From: Pseudoalteromonas piscicida
Lineage (GTDB): Bacteria > Pseudomonadota > Gammaproteobacteria > Enterobacterales > Alteromonadaceae
NCBI RefSeq assembly: GCF_002744175.1
Contig: NZ_NKHF01000043.1
Span: forward strand, 25,825 to 89,824
Reading direction: 5' to 3'
DNA length: 64,000 nucleotides
Below, one piece after another: positions 48,098-57,457 of the stretch (the stretch's first letter is position 1; the number at the start of each line of letters is the position of its first letter). Made by a program: the position numbers and the translations under genes. The notes beneath the pieces were generated by a model. That model made no database searches. It worked only from the letters and a program-made list of their open reading frames with translations, and had not been told where the DNA came from.

Positions 48098-49102
48098 TTA
48101 ATCATCCAATAAGTAGGCTACTTTATATTTTAGGGTTTTTAGTGAGTCTTCCGTGAACAATAGCATAAGATCACAGTTAATATTATGGTGTTCAATGCCA
48201 TAGCTTATCTCAATTGCCAGTGTTCTTTGCCATCTGGCTTTATTCGCTTTAACCAGTTCCGCAACATCACAATGTTGACCAAGCACCACAGGGTGCCCTT
48301 GGCTAAATGACATATCCAATTGCTTCGACAGACCAGTAAGAATAGCACCAATCAGAATATTGCTAATATCCATTAATAGCTCAAGCTCAACCTTGGTGTT
48401 CAGTTCACCATGGTAGTTCATTAACGAGGCAATTTCTTTGAAGCTCGAGTCGTTGAGTAATAATAGTGCTTCACCAGAGACGCCCCCACCAATAAAGCCT
48501 TGGCAAACACCAGATGTAGTGGCACTGGCATCAATAGCCTGTAATGCCATATGTAGCTCGTTAACCTCAAGCACGTTGACATTTGGAATTGGCAGTTCGA
48601 CAAATACATTCAATAGTCGCGCAAGTAAATCACCGGCTTGTCCCATAGCTACATTGGTTAGCTCTTGATAGATATCACGAATTTCTGGATCAAGCTGCTC
48701 CCCCAGTTTGTGTACTAGGCTTTCTCGGATCGCTCTGTCTTTAATGCCGTGATGCTCAATGATTTCTGCCAGTTTTGCGGCATCACAGGGTTTGCGAATA
48801 AAGTCGATAGCACCAAGTTCAATCACCCGTTGATGCGCATTAGGCTGAATATCGCCCGACACAACCACAGTCAGTACCGATAGCCCTTGTTCTGTGATTG
48901 CTTGCAACACCTCGTAGCCGTCCATCTGAGGCATATTTAAATCTAGGAAGAGGATTTCAGGCGAAAGTGCTTTAATTTGTTCAATACAATCGAGTCCATT
49001 CTCCGCAAATTCTACTTTGATATCCCAGTCGTCTGGCAATGATCGCGCCAGTTGCCGACGGGCAAGTTTTGAATCGTCACAAATTAGGACTAGTGTTGAC
49101 AT
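48098..49102 (-). CDS. Response regulator with CheC/CheX-like domain
   Basis: This 334-residue protein has an N-terminal receiver domain (TLVLICDDSKLARRQLAR with the acidic pair, ILFLDLNMPQMDGYEVL with the phosphoacceptor Asp, VVSGD, and FIRKPCD with the Lys) followed by a domain like CheC/CheX phosphatases (ELTNVAMGQAGDLLARLLNVFVELP, and MDISNILIGAILTGLSKQLDMSF). CheC-type proteins remove phosphate from CheY. The ATG at 49102 (MSTLVL) is chosen; upstream codons to 49126 are not typical. It precedes a PAS-GGDEF gene by two bases. Confidence 0.88.
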   Translation of the reverse strand: MSTLVLICDDSKLARRQLARSLPDDWDIKVEFAENGLDCIEQIKALSPEILFLDLNMPQMDGYEVLQAITEQGLSVLTVVVSGDIQPNAHQRVIELGAIDFIRKPCDAAKLAEIIEHHGIKDRAIRESLVHKLGEQLDPEIRDIYQELTNVAMGQAGDLLARLLNVFVELPIPNVNVLEVNELHMALQAIDASATTSGVCQGFIGGGVSGEALLLLNDSSFKEIASLMNYHGELNTKVELELLMDISNILIGAILTGLSKQLDMSFSQGHPVVLGQHCDVAELVKANKARWQRTLAIEISYGIEHHNINCDLMLLFTEDSLKTLKYKVAYLLDD

Positions 49103-49303
49103 ACAAGCTCTCTTTCTGTTTCCCATGCGTATCGGCAGGATGCTGGGAAGTTTTAGTTATAATTATGAGATAAAAGCTTAAAATTGCGACACATGTTAGT
49201 AAAACGACGCCAGTTTGACAATCTAAATGTCACTTAAGCTTGGTTAGTTACTGTCAGTATAATACACTCAAAACAATTAAGTTAACTTCAAAAGGAATAC
49301 TTT

Positions 49304-49885
49304 ATGCTGAAAGCGTTAGTTTTAGCGAGTAGTCTGTTAAGTGCAACTGCCCTCGCCTACGATCTCCCTGAAAATACTGTTGATATGGGAAAGGTTAAAG
49401 CCCAAGGTAAAGCGGTGGTTTTATTAGGCAGTGGTGTAGAAAAAGGCCAAGCGGCACCTGATTTTAAGGTTGCAGATGCTGACTTTACTCCGGTAACACT
49501 AAAAGACTTTGAAAACCGTGCGGTGTTAATAAGCGTCGTCCCAAGCCTAGATACTGGTACATGTAGCTTACAAACCAAGCACTTCAATGAGAAAGTTGCG
49601 AGTCAATTTCCAGATGTTGCAATGCTTACCATCAGCGCAGATCTACCTTTTGCACAAAAACGTTTTTGCAAAGCTGAAAACATCGATAAAGTTAAAACAT
49701 TATCAGACGCGGTTTGGCACTCATTTGGCGAGAATTACGGCTTATTGATCAAAGATATGGGCTTACTGAGCCGAGCAATTTTTGTACTCAACAAAGAACA
49801 TAAAATTGTTTATAAACAACTTGTCGAAAATCTGGCGAAAGAACCAGACTATGAAGATGTTGTTTCAACATTAAAAAGTCTTTAG
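49304..49885 (+). CDS. tpx: Thiol peroxidase with signal peptide
   Basis: This 193-residue peroxiredoxin is of the Tpx family: APDFKVADADFTPVTLKDF, the active-site VVPSLDTGTCSLQTKHFNE (peroxidatic Cys near residue 87) and LPFAQKRFCKAENI (resolving Cys). Unlike E. coli Tpx (168 residues) it begins with LKALVLASSLLSATALA, a clear signal peptide, so the enzyme should act in the periplasm. AAAGGAA lies before the ATG. A strong bidirectional terminator follows. Confidence 0.93.
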   Translation: MLKALVLASSLLSATALAYDLPENTVDMGKVKAQGKAVVLLGSGVEKGQAAPDFKVADADFTPVTLKDFENRAVLISVVPSLDTGTCSLQTKHFNEKVASQFPDVAMLTISADLPFAQKRFCKAENIDKVKTLSDAVWHSFGENYGLLIKDMGLLSRAIFVLNKEHKIVYKQLVENLAKEPDYEDVVSTLKSL

Positions 49886-49920
49886 CTTCTAACCTCAGAT
49901 TTACCAGCTCAGACATTAAA

Positions 49921-49956
49921 AAGGCCGGACACCTCAATGAGGGTCCGGCCTTTTTT
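49921..49956. terminator. Bidirectional Rho-independent terminator
   Basis: Stem AAGGCCGGAC/GTCCGGCCTT with a 12-base loop, A-rich on the left and T6 on the right. It serves tpx on plus and htpG on minus. Confidence 0.9.
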
Positions 49957-49968
49957 AATCACAATAGA

Positions 49969-51882
49969 TTATTTTTGCAAATCTAGCATCAGCTTATTCA
50001 AACGGCTTACAAAGCCCGCTGGGTCTTTCAAGCTGCCGCGCTCAGCAAGCATTGCTTGGTCTAGCAGCACTTCAGCCCACTGTCCAAACTTGTCTTCATC
50101 CTGCTCGTTATTCAAATGCTTCACGAGTTGATGCTCAGGGTTTAACTCAAAGACTGGCTTAGACTCAGGAACAGCTTGACCTACCTGCTCCATTAGCTTT
50201 TGCATTTGCGAGCTCATGTCGTTGTCATCAGCAACAACACAGGCAGGAGAGTCAGTTAGACGGTGTGTGAAACGTACTTCTTTCACCTTCTCACCAAGCA
50301 CTGTCTTCACGCGCTCAACTAAGCCCTCAACTTCTTTTTCACTTTCTTCGTGTGCTTTCTTAGTTTCTTCGTCATCCATATCACCAAGATCTAAGTCACC
50401 ACGTGTGATTGACTGGAATTGCTTCTCGTTGAACTCAGTTAGATGGCTCATCATCCACTCGTCAACACGGTCACTCAACAACAGCACCTCAATGCCTTTC
50501 TTACGGAAGATCTCAAGGTGAGGAGAGCTCTTCGCCGCTTCAAAGCTGTCGGCTACTACATAGTAAATCTTGTCTTGACCTTCTTTCATGCGCTCAATGT
50601 ATTGCTCAAGCGACACATTTTGGGTCTGCTCATCTGTATCTGTTGAGCTAAAGCGTAATAATTTTGCAATCGCTTCTTTGTTTGCAAAATCTTCTGCAGG
50701 ACCTTCTTTGATCACATTACCAAACTCATTCCAAAATGTTTGATAATCTTCTGGCTTGTTTTTACCCATGCGCTCAAGCATTTTAAGTACGCGAGACGTA
50801 CAACCCTTGCGAATAGCTTGAGTGATCTTGTTATCTTGCAGAATTTCACGAGATACGTTCAGTGGTAAATCGTTCGAATCTAATAAACCTTTCACGAAGC
50901 GTAAGTAGCTTGGCATAAACTGCTCGGCATCATCCATGATAAATACACGCTGCACATAGAGCTTAAGACCAGCTTGACGCTCGCGGTTGTATAAATCGAA
51001 TGGTGCTTTTTTAGGGATATAAAGTAGGCTTGTGTATTCAGTTTTACCTTCTACTTTATTGTGTGCCCATGAAAGTGGCTCTTCCCAATCATGACCAACG
51101 TGCTTGTAGAATTCTTTATATTCTTCATCGCTGATCTCAGACTTATCGCGAGTCCAAAGTGCTGTCGCTTTGTTAATGGCTTCCCACTCACCAGGCTGTG
51201 CTTCAATTTTTTCACCGTCAGGGCCTTCAGACTCTGGAACTGGGTCTTTATAAAGCTCAACAGGAATAGAGATGTGATCTGAGTATTTAGTCACAATACC
51301 GCGTAGACGATATGTTTCTAGGAACTCACTCTCTTCTTCACGTAGGTGTAGCGTGATTTCAGTACCACGGTCGGCTTTTTCGATTTCAGCAATCGTGAAG
51401 TCGCCTTCACCTTGTGATTCCCATTCAATAGCTTGAGCTTCGCCAGCCTTGCGTGTACGAACAGTAACCTTGTCTGCAACAATAAATGCAGAGTAGAAAC
51501 CAACACCAAACTGACCAATTAGCTGTGAATCTTTAGCTTGGTCGCCTGTGAGGTTTTTAAAGAAATCAGCAGTGCCTGATTTTGCGATCGTGCCTAATGA
51601 ACTGATCACTTCATCACGCGTCATACCAATACCATTATCTGAAATTGTAATGGTTTTAGCATCTTTATCTACGCTTAGGCGAACACGTAACTCTGCATCG
51701 CCTTCGTACAGATCGCCGTTTTGCAATGCTAAGTAACGTAGTTTGTCAGCCGCGTCTGAAGCGTTAGATACTAATTCGCGTAAAAAGATCTCTTTGTTTG
51801 AGTACAAAGAGTGGATCATTAGGTTTAATAGTTGTTTGACTTCTGTTTGAAAGCCTAATGTTTCTTTTTGAGCTGCGGACAT
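49969..51882 (-). CDS. htpG: Molecular chaperone HtpG (Hsp90)
   Basis: This 637-residue chaperone has the N-terminal GHKL ATPase domain ([23 protein letters not shown], with the catalytic Glu and Asn; [26 protein letters not shown]), a middle domain ([29 protein letters not shown], with the gamma-phosphate Arg region near 340) and a C-terminal dimer domain. The ATG at 51882 ([11 protein letters not shown]) fits the family; an in-frame start at 51903 adds seven residues. A sigma-32 promoter precedes it. Confidence 0.97.
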   Translation of the reverse strand: MSAAQKETLGFQTEVKQLLNLMIHSLYSNKEIFLRELVSNASDAADKLRYLALQNGDLYEGDAELRVRLSVDKDAKTITISDNGIGMTRDEVISSLGTIAKSGTADFFKNLTGDQAKDSQLIGQFGVGFYSAFIVADKVTVRTRKAGEAQAIEWESQGEGDFTIAEIEKADRGTEITLHLREEESEFLETYRLRGIVTKYSDHISIPVELYKDPVPESEGPDGEKIEAQPGEWEAINKATALWTRDKSEISDEEYKEFYKHVGHDWEEPLSWAHNKVEGKTEYTSLLYIPKKAPFDLYNRERQAGLKLYVQRVFIMDDAEQFMPSYLRFVKGLLDSNDLPLNVSREILQDNKITQAIRKGCTSRVLKMLERMGKNKPEDYQTFWNEFGNVIKEGPAEDFANKEAIAKLLRFSSTDTDEQTQNVSLEQYIERMKEGQDKIYYVVADSFEAAKSSPHLEIFRKKGIEVLLLSDRVDEWMMSHLTEFNEKQFQSITRGDLDLGDMDDEETKKAHEESEKEVEGLVERVKTVLGEKVKEVRFTHRLTDSPACVVADDNDMSSQMQKLMEQVGQAVPESKPVFELNPEHQLVKHLNNEQDEDKFGQWAEVLLDQAMLAERGSLKDPAGFVSRLNKLMLDLQK

Positions 51883-51935
51883 TGTTCTCTCCAATATAAG
51901 CAATTAGTGCAGTATTCTGTATCAATATGCTAGGT

Positions 51936-51963
51936 ATATGGGGGAGGAGAACAAACTTTCAAG
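51936..51963 (-). promoter_or_regulatory. Sigma-32 heat-shock promoter of htpG
   Basis: On the minus strand CTTGAAA (51963-51957) is followed, after 13 bases, by CCCCATAT (51943-51936), an excellent match to the RpoH consensus CTTGAAA-N11-16-CCCCATNT. The htpG ATG lies 54 bases further on. Confidence 0.85.
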
Positions 51964-52071
51964 GGAATTATGTAAATTTTTAACAATCTGCCCTGTAAAA
52001 TCACGCCAGGACAGATGCAATATGAGTTCTACTGGTTTAAACCGTGTAAGGCTACCTGCCAAAGGAAGTGT

Positions 52072-52671
52072 CTACAGTTTTTTCCTGCCACTGAAGGCGT
52101 GCATTAACGTCATACCATCGACCAAATCCAGCTCGCCACCAACTGGCATTCCATGAGCAATACGCGAAGCATCAACATTGTATTTATGACAAAGCTCCGA
52201 AATGTAGTGCGCTGTTGCTTCGCCTTCAACGGTTGGATTCGTTGCTAAGATCACCTCGTTAATATTGCCCGCACTGAGCTTGTGCTCGAGTACGTCTAGG
52301 CCGATTTCATTTGGTCCAATTCCATCAAGTGGTGACAAATGCCCCATCAAAACAAAATATAACCCGCTATATTGCCCAGTTTGCTCTATTGCTAGGACAT
52401 CAGTTGGAGATTCAACTACGCATAATAGCCCGCTATCTTGACGCTTAATACTTTGGCAAATATCACAGACTTCTACTTCACTAAAGGTACGACAGCTCGT
52501 GCAGTGACCAATAGCTTGCATTGCATGACTAAGGCACTGCCCCAGTTGGCTTCCGCCTTCTCTATCACGTTCTAATAGATGAAAGGCAATGCGCTGAGCA
52601 GACTTAGGTCCAATTCCCGGCAAACAACGAAGCGCCTCAATCAGCGCTGTTAAACTTGGTGATAATTGCAT
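52072..52671 (-). CDS. recR: Recombination protein RecR
   Basis: This 199-residue protein helps RecF and RecO load RecA at gaps. It shows the HhH region ([23 protein letters not shown]), the C4 zinc finger ([16 protein letters not shown], residues about 57-72) and a Toprim domain ([63 protein letters not shown]). In most gammaproteobacteria recR follows ybaB; here about 5.7 kb of other genes separates them, and it has its own promoter region. Confidence 0.97.
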   Translation of the reverse strand: MQLSPSLTALIEALRCLPGIGPKSAQRIAFHLLERDREGGSQLGQCLSHAMQAIGHCTSCRTFSEVEVCDICQSIKRQDSGLLCVVESPTDVLAIEQTGQYSGLYFVLMGHLSPLDGIGPNEIGLDVLEHKLSAGNINEVILATNPTVEGEATAHYISELCHKYNVDASRIAHGMPVGGELDLVDGMTLMHAFSGRKKL

Positions 52672-52991
52672 AAATTCGGTTTCTTATGTTCTAGGTAGTG
52701 CAAATACACTTATCTTAATGGGCTGATGATAAGGGATTACCGTATTGATTTAAAGCTTAATACCAGCAGCCAGTTATAAACGCCCTATACTGCATAACTG
52801 TTTAACCGTCGCAAATTTACTAATAATATAAGTGAAGTGCATTAGCATGGAATGATAAAGCTCACGCTTTCAAAGGACAGCCAATTCAATGAATACTTGC
52901 AGGGCCAAGCAAATAACATAACAATGGACTATTCCCGATAGCTGATACAAAACCACTGTCGGGCCTACTTCTAAAAAATAGAGACAAAATA
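52672..52991. other. Divergent promoter region of recR and the M13 peptidase gene
   Basis: These 320 bases hold promoters for both divergent genes and a partial repeat fragment (TACCAGCAGCCAGTT, about 52761-52775) that matches the right end of the dispersed family. The 10-codon ATG frame near 52890 is not credible as a gene. Confidence 0.4.
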
Positions 52992-55067
52992 ATGAAAAAA
53001 ACCATACTAGCAAGCGCAATTACCGCAATTATGCTCACAGCCTGCTCTGAGCCTCAGGTTTCGACAAAAGAAGTCAAAACCGCAGAAAAAGCAATCGCCA
53101 CAGCGGGAAAAGCTGAGTTGGGTACATTTGGTGTGGACCTTAGCGCGCGCGATGAAAGCGTAAAACCAGGTGATGACTTTTTTATGTATGCCAGCGGTAC
53201 TTGGTATAAAAATTATGAAATGCCAGCTGATAAAACGCGATTTGGTGCCTTTTCTGCTCTAGCTGAACGTAGCGAAGAGCAAGTAAAAACCATTATAGAA
53301 GAAATTGCAAAAGGCAAAGATCTTAACGCTGAAGAGCAATTGATTGCTGATTTTTACAACGCATATATGGATGTTGATACGCTAAATAAGCGCGGTATTA
53401 CTCCCATTCAGCCACTATTGGCTGACATTGACGCGATAAATAACACCGATGGCCTAACAAAAGCATTCGGTCAGTCTTGGCTTACTGGGGTTACTGCTCC
53501 GATCGGCGGCGGCATGTGGTTTAACCGTCTTGACCCCAATAAATACGAAATGTCGATGGGCGCTGGCGGACTTGGACTACCAGACCGCTCTTACTATCTA
53601 GAAGAAGCGGAGCGTTTTGTTAAAACTCGCCAAGCATACGTTGCGCATATTGCCGATATGCTTAAATTTGCAGACAAAGACAAAGCGACCGAGCGTGCAG
53701 AAGCAATTTTAGCACTTGAAACTAAAATTGCAGCGGGCCACTGGCCACGGGAAAAACGTAGAAATCGTGACCTCACATTAAACCAAATTAAACGTGAAGA
53801 TTTAGCCTCACAATATCCAGGCTTTAACTGGGACCTATATTTTGCAGAAACTGGCTACAAAGTGCCTCAGCTGAATATGGCACAACCTGAACCAATCAAA
53901 GCCATGATCGAGCTGATTAACTCTGAAGATATAAATGTGTGGAAGGACTATTTAACCTACCATGCTATCAGCGGTAATGCGTCCTTACTATCTGAAGAAA
54001 TATTCAATACCAACTTTGAGTTTTATGGCAAGCACCTAAGCGGTCAGCAAGAGCCTCGAGCACGCTGGAAACGCGCAATCAGCGAAATGTCTGGCACCAC
54101 TTCTCTTGGTTTTGCCATTGGTAAAGTGTACGTTGCCCGTTATTTCCCTGAGTCATCTAAAAAACAAATGTCAGAGCTGGTCGAAAACCTACGTAAAGCA
54201 CTAGGTGAGCGAATTGAAGGTTTAGACTGGATGGGTGAAGAAACTAAAGTTAACGCCCAAGCCAAACTGGCAGCATTTACTCCTAAAATTGGCTACCCAG
54301 ACGAGTGGCAATCATTTGAGGGCTTAACATTAACGCGTGATAACCTGATGACCAACGTGAAAAACCTGCGTGAGTTTTTCCGTAATGACAGCATCGCTAA
54401 AGAGCTTAAGAAAACGGACCGTAACCGTTGGGGTATGACACCACAACGCGTCAACGCATACTACAATAGCTCATTTAATGAGATAGTATTCCCAGCTGCC
54501 ATTTTGCAACCACCATTTTTCGATCCAAATGCAGATCCAGCCGTAAACTACGGTGGCATTGGTGCGGTGATCGGCCACGAAATGGGTCATGGCTTTGACG
54601 ACCAAGGCTCTAAATCAGATGCTAACGGAATTCAACGTAACTGGTGGACCGACTCAGACCGCGCTGCTTTCGAAGAAAAGGCAGACAAACTCGCGGCACA
54701 GTACAACAAGTATGAGCCTATTGAGGGTAACTTCGTAAACGGCCGAAACAGTCTTGGCGAAAACATCGGTGACGTAGGTGGCCTTGCTATGGCTTACCAT
54801 GCATATAAACTGAGCCTCAACGGTAAAGAAGCCCCTGTGATTGATGGCCTGACTGGCGATCAGCGTTTCTTCCTTGCTTGGGCACAGGTATGGAAAGAAA
54901 AGCGCACAGAGCAAAGCATGTTGAATCAGCTACGTGCAGGTACTCATGCACCGGGGCAATTCAGAGCACTGGCACCTCGTAACCATGATGCATGGTACAA
55001 AGCGTTTGACGTAAAACCGGGCGACAAACTTTACCTTGCACCTGAAGAGCGCGTGCGTATTTGGTAA
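52992..55067 (+). CDS. M13 family metallopeptidase (PepO/neprilysin-like) lipoprotein
   Basis: This 691-residue zinc endopeptidase has a lipoprotein signal (TAIMLTACSEP; lipidated Cys18), the N-terminal M13 domain (GDDFFMYASGTWYKNYEMPAD) and the catalytic M13 domain with NAYYNSSFNEIVFPAAIL, the zinc motif GHEMGHGFDDQG (HExxH, about residue 530) and GENIGDVGGLAMAYHAY (third ligand Glu and Asp). It degrades peptides at the cell surface or in the periplasm. Homologues are widespread in Alteromonadales. A hairpin follows. Confidence 0.94.
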   Translation: MKKTILASAITAIMLTACSEPQVSTKEVKTAEKAIATAGKAELGTFGVDLSARDESVKPGDDFFMYASGTWYKNYEMPADKTRFGAFSALAERSEEQVKTIIEEIAKGKDLNAEEQLIADFYNAYMDVDTLNKRGITPIQPLLADIDAINNTDGLTKAFGQSWLTGVTAPIGGGMWFNRLDPNKYEMSMGAGGLGLPDRSYYLEEAERFVKTRQAYVAHIADMLKFADKDKATERAEAILALETKIAAGHWPREKRRNRDLTLNQIKREDLASQYPGFNWDLYFAETGYKVPQLNMAQPEPIKAMIELINSEDINVWKDYLTYHAISGNASLLSEEIFNTNFEFYGKHLSGQQEPRARWKRAISEMSGTTSLGFAIGKVYVARYFPESSKKQMSELVENLRKALGERIEGLDWMGEETKVNAQAKLAAFTPKIGYPDEWQSFEGLTLTRDNLMTNVKNLREFFRNDSIAKELKKTDRNRWGMTPQRVNAYYNSSFNEIVFPAAILQPPFFDPNADPAVNYGGIGAVIGHEMGHGFDDQGSKSDANGIQRNWWTDSDRAAFEEKADKLAAQYNKYEPIEGNFVNGRNSLGENIGDVGGLAMAYHAYKLSLNGKEAPVIDGLTGDQRFFLAWAQVWKEKRTEQSMLNQLRAGTHAPGQFRALAPRNHDAWYKAFDVKPGDKLYLAPEERVRIW

Positions 55068-55090
55068 TAGTGTAAACGATTAGTTCATAG

Positions 55091-55108
55091 CCTGCCGTCA
55101 CTGGCAGG
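55091..55108. terminator. Hairpin between convergent M13 peptidase and rhomboid genes
   Basis: Stem CCTGCC/GGCAGG with a six-base loop, between the two stop codons. No strong uridine run follows. Confidence 0.45.
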
Positions 55109-55124
55109 TTATGTCGCGCTCGCT

Positions 55125-55694
55125 TTAAGCAATACGATTTGGCTTAGTGATATAAGCCGCACAAATGCCACTTAAAAACCCAAAAATATGACTTGAACTA
55201 CTGGTTTGGGCCGAAAAATCAAACAACGTCGCGAGAAAACTAATATTGGCATAATAGGTCAACACCAGTAATGCGATAAAACTAACAATGCCAAGCACAT
55301 TTCGATTAAAAAGTGCAACCCCCAGCAATAAGCCAAAATACCCCATCACAATACCTGATGCGCCTATGTGATTGGCTGCACCAGCAAACAACCAAACGAG
55401 CAGGCCTGTCACTATAACAATAAAGCATGTTGCCCGTTTAAACTTAGGCAATCGCGACGCCAAATAACCACTGATACTCAACCCCAGTAAGTTACTCGTT
55501 AGATGTCCCCAACTCCCGTGTACAAAGGGCGCTGTGAGTACACCACTCAAATGTTGCACACTATGCGGCACAATGCCAAAACGATACATGGGTAAGCCAA
55601 AAATCCCACCTAACACCTGTATAAGGCACATTATCGCCATCGCGTACAAAACCAGTTTAAAATTGGGCGGAAAAACCAGTGCGCGTTTACTCAT
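55125..55694 (-). CDS. Rhomboid family intramembrane serine protease
   Basis: This 189-residue protease has six hydrophobic segments. HGSWGHLTSNLLGLSISGYL is the rhomboid helix-2 motif, HIGASGIVMGYFGLLLG has the catalytic serine (GxSG) and SSSHIFGFLSGICAAY the catalytic histidine. Size is that of the minimal bacterial rhomboids, including rhombosortases that process GlyGly-CTERM proteins; whether it is one is unresolved. The first 90 bases of the gene are duplicated as a broken fragment about 680 bases upstream. Confidence 0.85.
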   Translation of the reverse strand: MSKRALVFPPNFKLVLYAMAIMCLIQVLGGIFGLPMYRFGIVPHSVQHLSGVLTAPFVHGSWGHLTSNLLGLSISGYLASRLPKFKRATCFIVIVTGLLVWLFAGAANHIGASGIVMGYFGLLLGVALFNRNVLGIVSFIALLVLTYYANISFLATLFDFSAQTSSSSHIFGFLSGICAAYITKPNRIA

Positions 55695-55831
55695 TTAATT
55701 TCCGTATAGATAGATAAAAAACAGCGCCCTATTAGGCGCTAGTAAGAATGAATTTGCAAATGTCAGATATAAAAAAGCCAACCAACATCAGAGCCTATTA
55801 AATGCCTTATACCGTGAAGGTAAAAAGGTAA

Positions 55832-56002
55832 TTAACACTTGCCCTTTTTCTTCTGCCCTGGCGGACAAAACTTTCCATTGTCGTCGTTATTTTCTTTCGT
55901 ACCAACCTTAACTTCCATATCATCAACCTCACCTTCCACACGGGTCAGTTGACAGCCGGAGAGCAATGCAACACTCACCAAAACTAGAATAATAGATTTC
56001 AT
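55832..56002 (-). CDS. Small lipoprotein, 56 residues
   Basis: The reading is MKSIILVLVSVALLSGCQLT at the start, with lipobox LSGC (Cys17), then an acidic stretch (EGEVDDMEVKVGTKENNDDN) and a basic C-terminal tip with a cysteine pair (FCPPGQKKKGKC). GGAAAAGAAA precedes the ATG. It sits between the rhomboid gene and the duplicated rhomboid fragment. A lipidated, cysteine-tipped peptide of this size is unfamiliar to me; the signal peptide makes it a convincing gene. Confidence 0.7.
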   Translation of the reverse strand: MKSIILVLVSVALLSGCQLTRVEGEVDDMEVKVGTKENNDDNGKFCPPGQKKKGKC

Positions 56003-56464
56003 TTTCTTTTCCTATATCTTATAAAAACCAGAAAATACAAAAGCAGAGTGTTAGCAGCTTTGGCAATAAGTAGCTGCAAATGCACCACAATGCTCAGGTG
56101 TTATATTGATTATAGCGCTTACTACATAGGACATAAGTAATTAAGCATAGTCAAAGCGTTAGACTATACTAGCCATACTCTGAACTGCGAGTTACTGAGT
56201 GCATACAGTATCTTATCAGCCTTTATTTCGCCGCTTTCAGTTTTATTCCGGTATGTCCTTGGCAGGATAGTCGTCATTCCTAAAATTTCATCAATACCTT
56301 TACAAAACACATCATCGCCATCGCATACAAAACCAGCTTAAATTGGATGGAAAAACCAATGCGCTTTTACCTTAAATATAATTTCAATAATGTAGGCCTG
56401 ATGTACTAAATTATAGTAACTTGCTCTGATCAAGCGAATATCACCACATCTTGGCGGAGGTAGA
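56003..56464. other. Intergenic stretch with a rhomboid gene remnant
   Basis: About 460 bases between the small lipoprotein gene and the Mrr-like gene. The only recognisable content is the duplicated rhomboid 5' fragment (56283-56372). The remainder is AT-rich and holds the lipoprotein promoter. Confidence 0.5.
56283..56372 (-). pseudogene. Remnant of a duplicated rhomboid gene 5' end
   Basis: Read on minus, SALVFPSN, then (after a one-base shift) VLYAMAMMCFVKVL parallels RALVFPPNFKLVLYAMAIMCLIQVL of the intact rhomboid gene. At DNA level 56283-56372 aligns with 55600-55692 over most of its length. It is a truncated, frameshifted copy and not a gene. Confidence 0.75.
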
Positions 56465-57454
56465 TTAAAGTAGCTTAGGAAGTACGGATAGCCCAAGTTT
56501 TTCTTTAGTCGAAACAGACAGCTTATCAACTTGAGAGATTATTTTGGCAGCCAATGCCTCTCCTTCCATAACACTTACCCCATGCTCACTTGCATATTCT
56601 TTAACTTCATCTGAAACAACACCTGTGGTAATCAACCACAAGCTGACATTTGGGGTTTCTTTTTCAAATTCAATTAACTGATCAACTCCCCAATTGTTAG
56701 TTGTTCCAGAGTGATGCTTACACTGAACATAGACAATATTTGTCCCAGAAAAATCATCACTTTTTTCCGCCCTAATATCAATATCAGAATGATCATTTGT
56801 CTGACTTTTTGACATAATATGCGCTTGATAACCTTCTATTTCTAATAGTTCAGCAATTAGCTTTTCTAGACCATAACCACCACTTTCTAACCTAGATTGC
56901 CCTGTTATTAACCTATCTAGTAAACTACGTTCAATGTGTTTTAATTCGGCTTCTACTCGTGTTTGAAACTCTGAGTCGAATTGTATCTCTAAATTTTGCT
57001 CTAGCTTTTCAACATAACCCGCTATTTCTTCTCTAAACTCATTAAGGTTAGCAATCGACATCCTTATCTTTAATCTGCTTTGTAAGCCTTCAGTTAATTG
57101 ATACCTTGGGATTTTAACCAAATTACCATCAGACTGTTTAAAGAAATTGACCGCGACTCGGTTAGCTCCATTCCAAGGTGTTTCAGCGAATGACTTTTCA
57201 CCAACTGCAATCCCAATTAACACTGCCCGACTTACCGGAACTATTACGATATCACCAGCTGAAATTTCGAAAAATCGTTTGATTTGGTTTCTTTGCCTAC
57301 CGATATCGATTCCTCTCTCTTTAATAAACTCATCAACTTCAACAAAAGAATTAAACTTACTCAAATTAATTTCACGCCAACCATAACCAGCTAAAGCCTG
57401 CGCGGCCAAGGATTCTGGACCTCTGACTAATACTATGTTTTTCATTTTGTTCAC
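56465..57454 (-). CDS. Mrr-like restriction endonuclease with N-terminal reader-like region
   Basis: This 329-residue protein has a C-terminal Mrr-type nuclease domain: SGGYGLEKLIAELLEIEGY, SDIDIRAEK (Asp224/Asp226) and VYVQCKHH (Gln244, Lys246), the D-QxK active site of type IV and Mrr enzymes. The N-terminal half (about residues 25-135; ISAGDIVIVPVSRAVLIGIAVGEK and FFKQSDGNLVKIPR) is beta-rich and looks PUA/EVE-like, a fold that often recognises modified bases. A long helix (about 140-185) links them. It follows a partner gene by three bases. Cleavage of modified DNA is inferred. Confidence 0.8.
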   Translation of the reverse strand: MNKMKNIVLVRGPESLAAQALAGYGWREINLSKFNSFVEVDEFIKERGIDIGRQRNQIKRFFEISAGDIVIVPVSRAVLIGIAVGEKSFAETPWNGANRVAVNFFKQSDGNLVKIPRYQLTEGLQSRLKIRMSIANLNEFREEIAGYVEKLEQNLEIQFDSEFQTRVEAELKHIERSLLDRLITGQSRLESGGYGLEKLIAELLEIEGYQAHIMSKSQTNDHSDIDIRAEKSDDFSGTNIVYVQCKHHSGTTNNWGVDQLIEFEKETPNVSLWLITTGVVSDEVKEYASEHGVSVMEGEALAAKIISQVDKLSVSTKEKLGLSVLPKLL

Positions 57455-57457
57455 CCT

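Noticed and set aside
56338..56529. A 63-codon frame on minus overlapping the end of the Mrr-like gene
   Set aside because: Its last codons come from the rhomboid remnant and its first part is the nuclease gene in another frame. It has no independent support.
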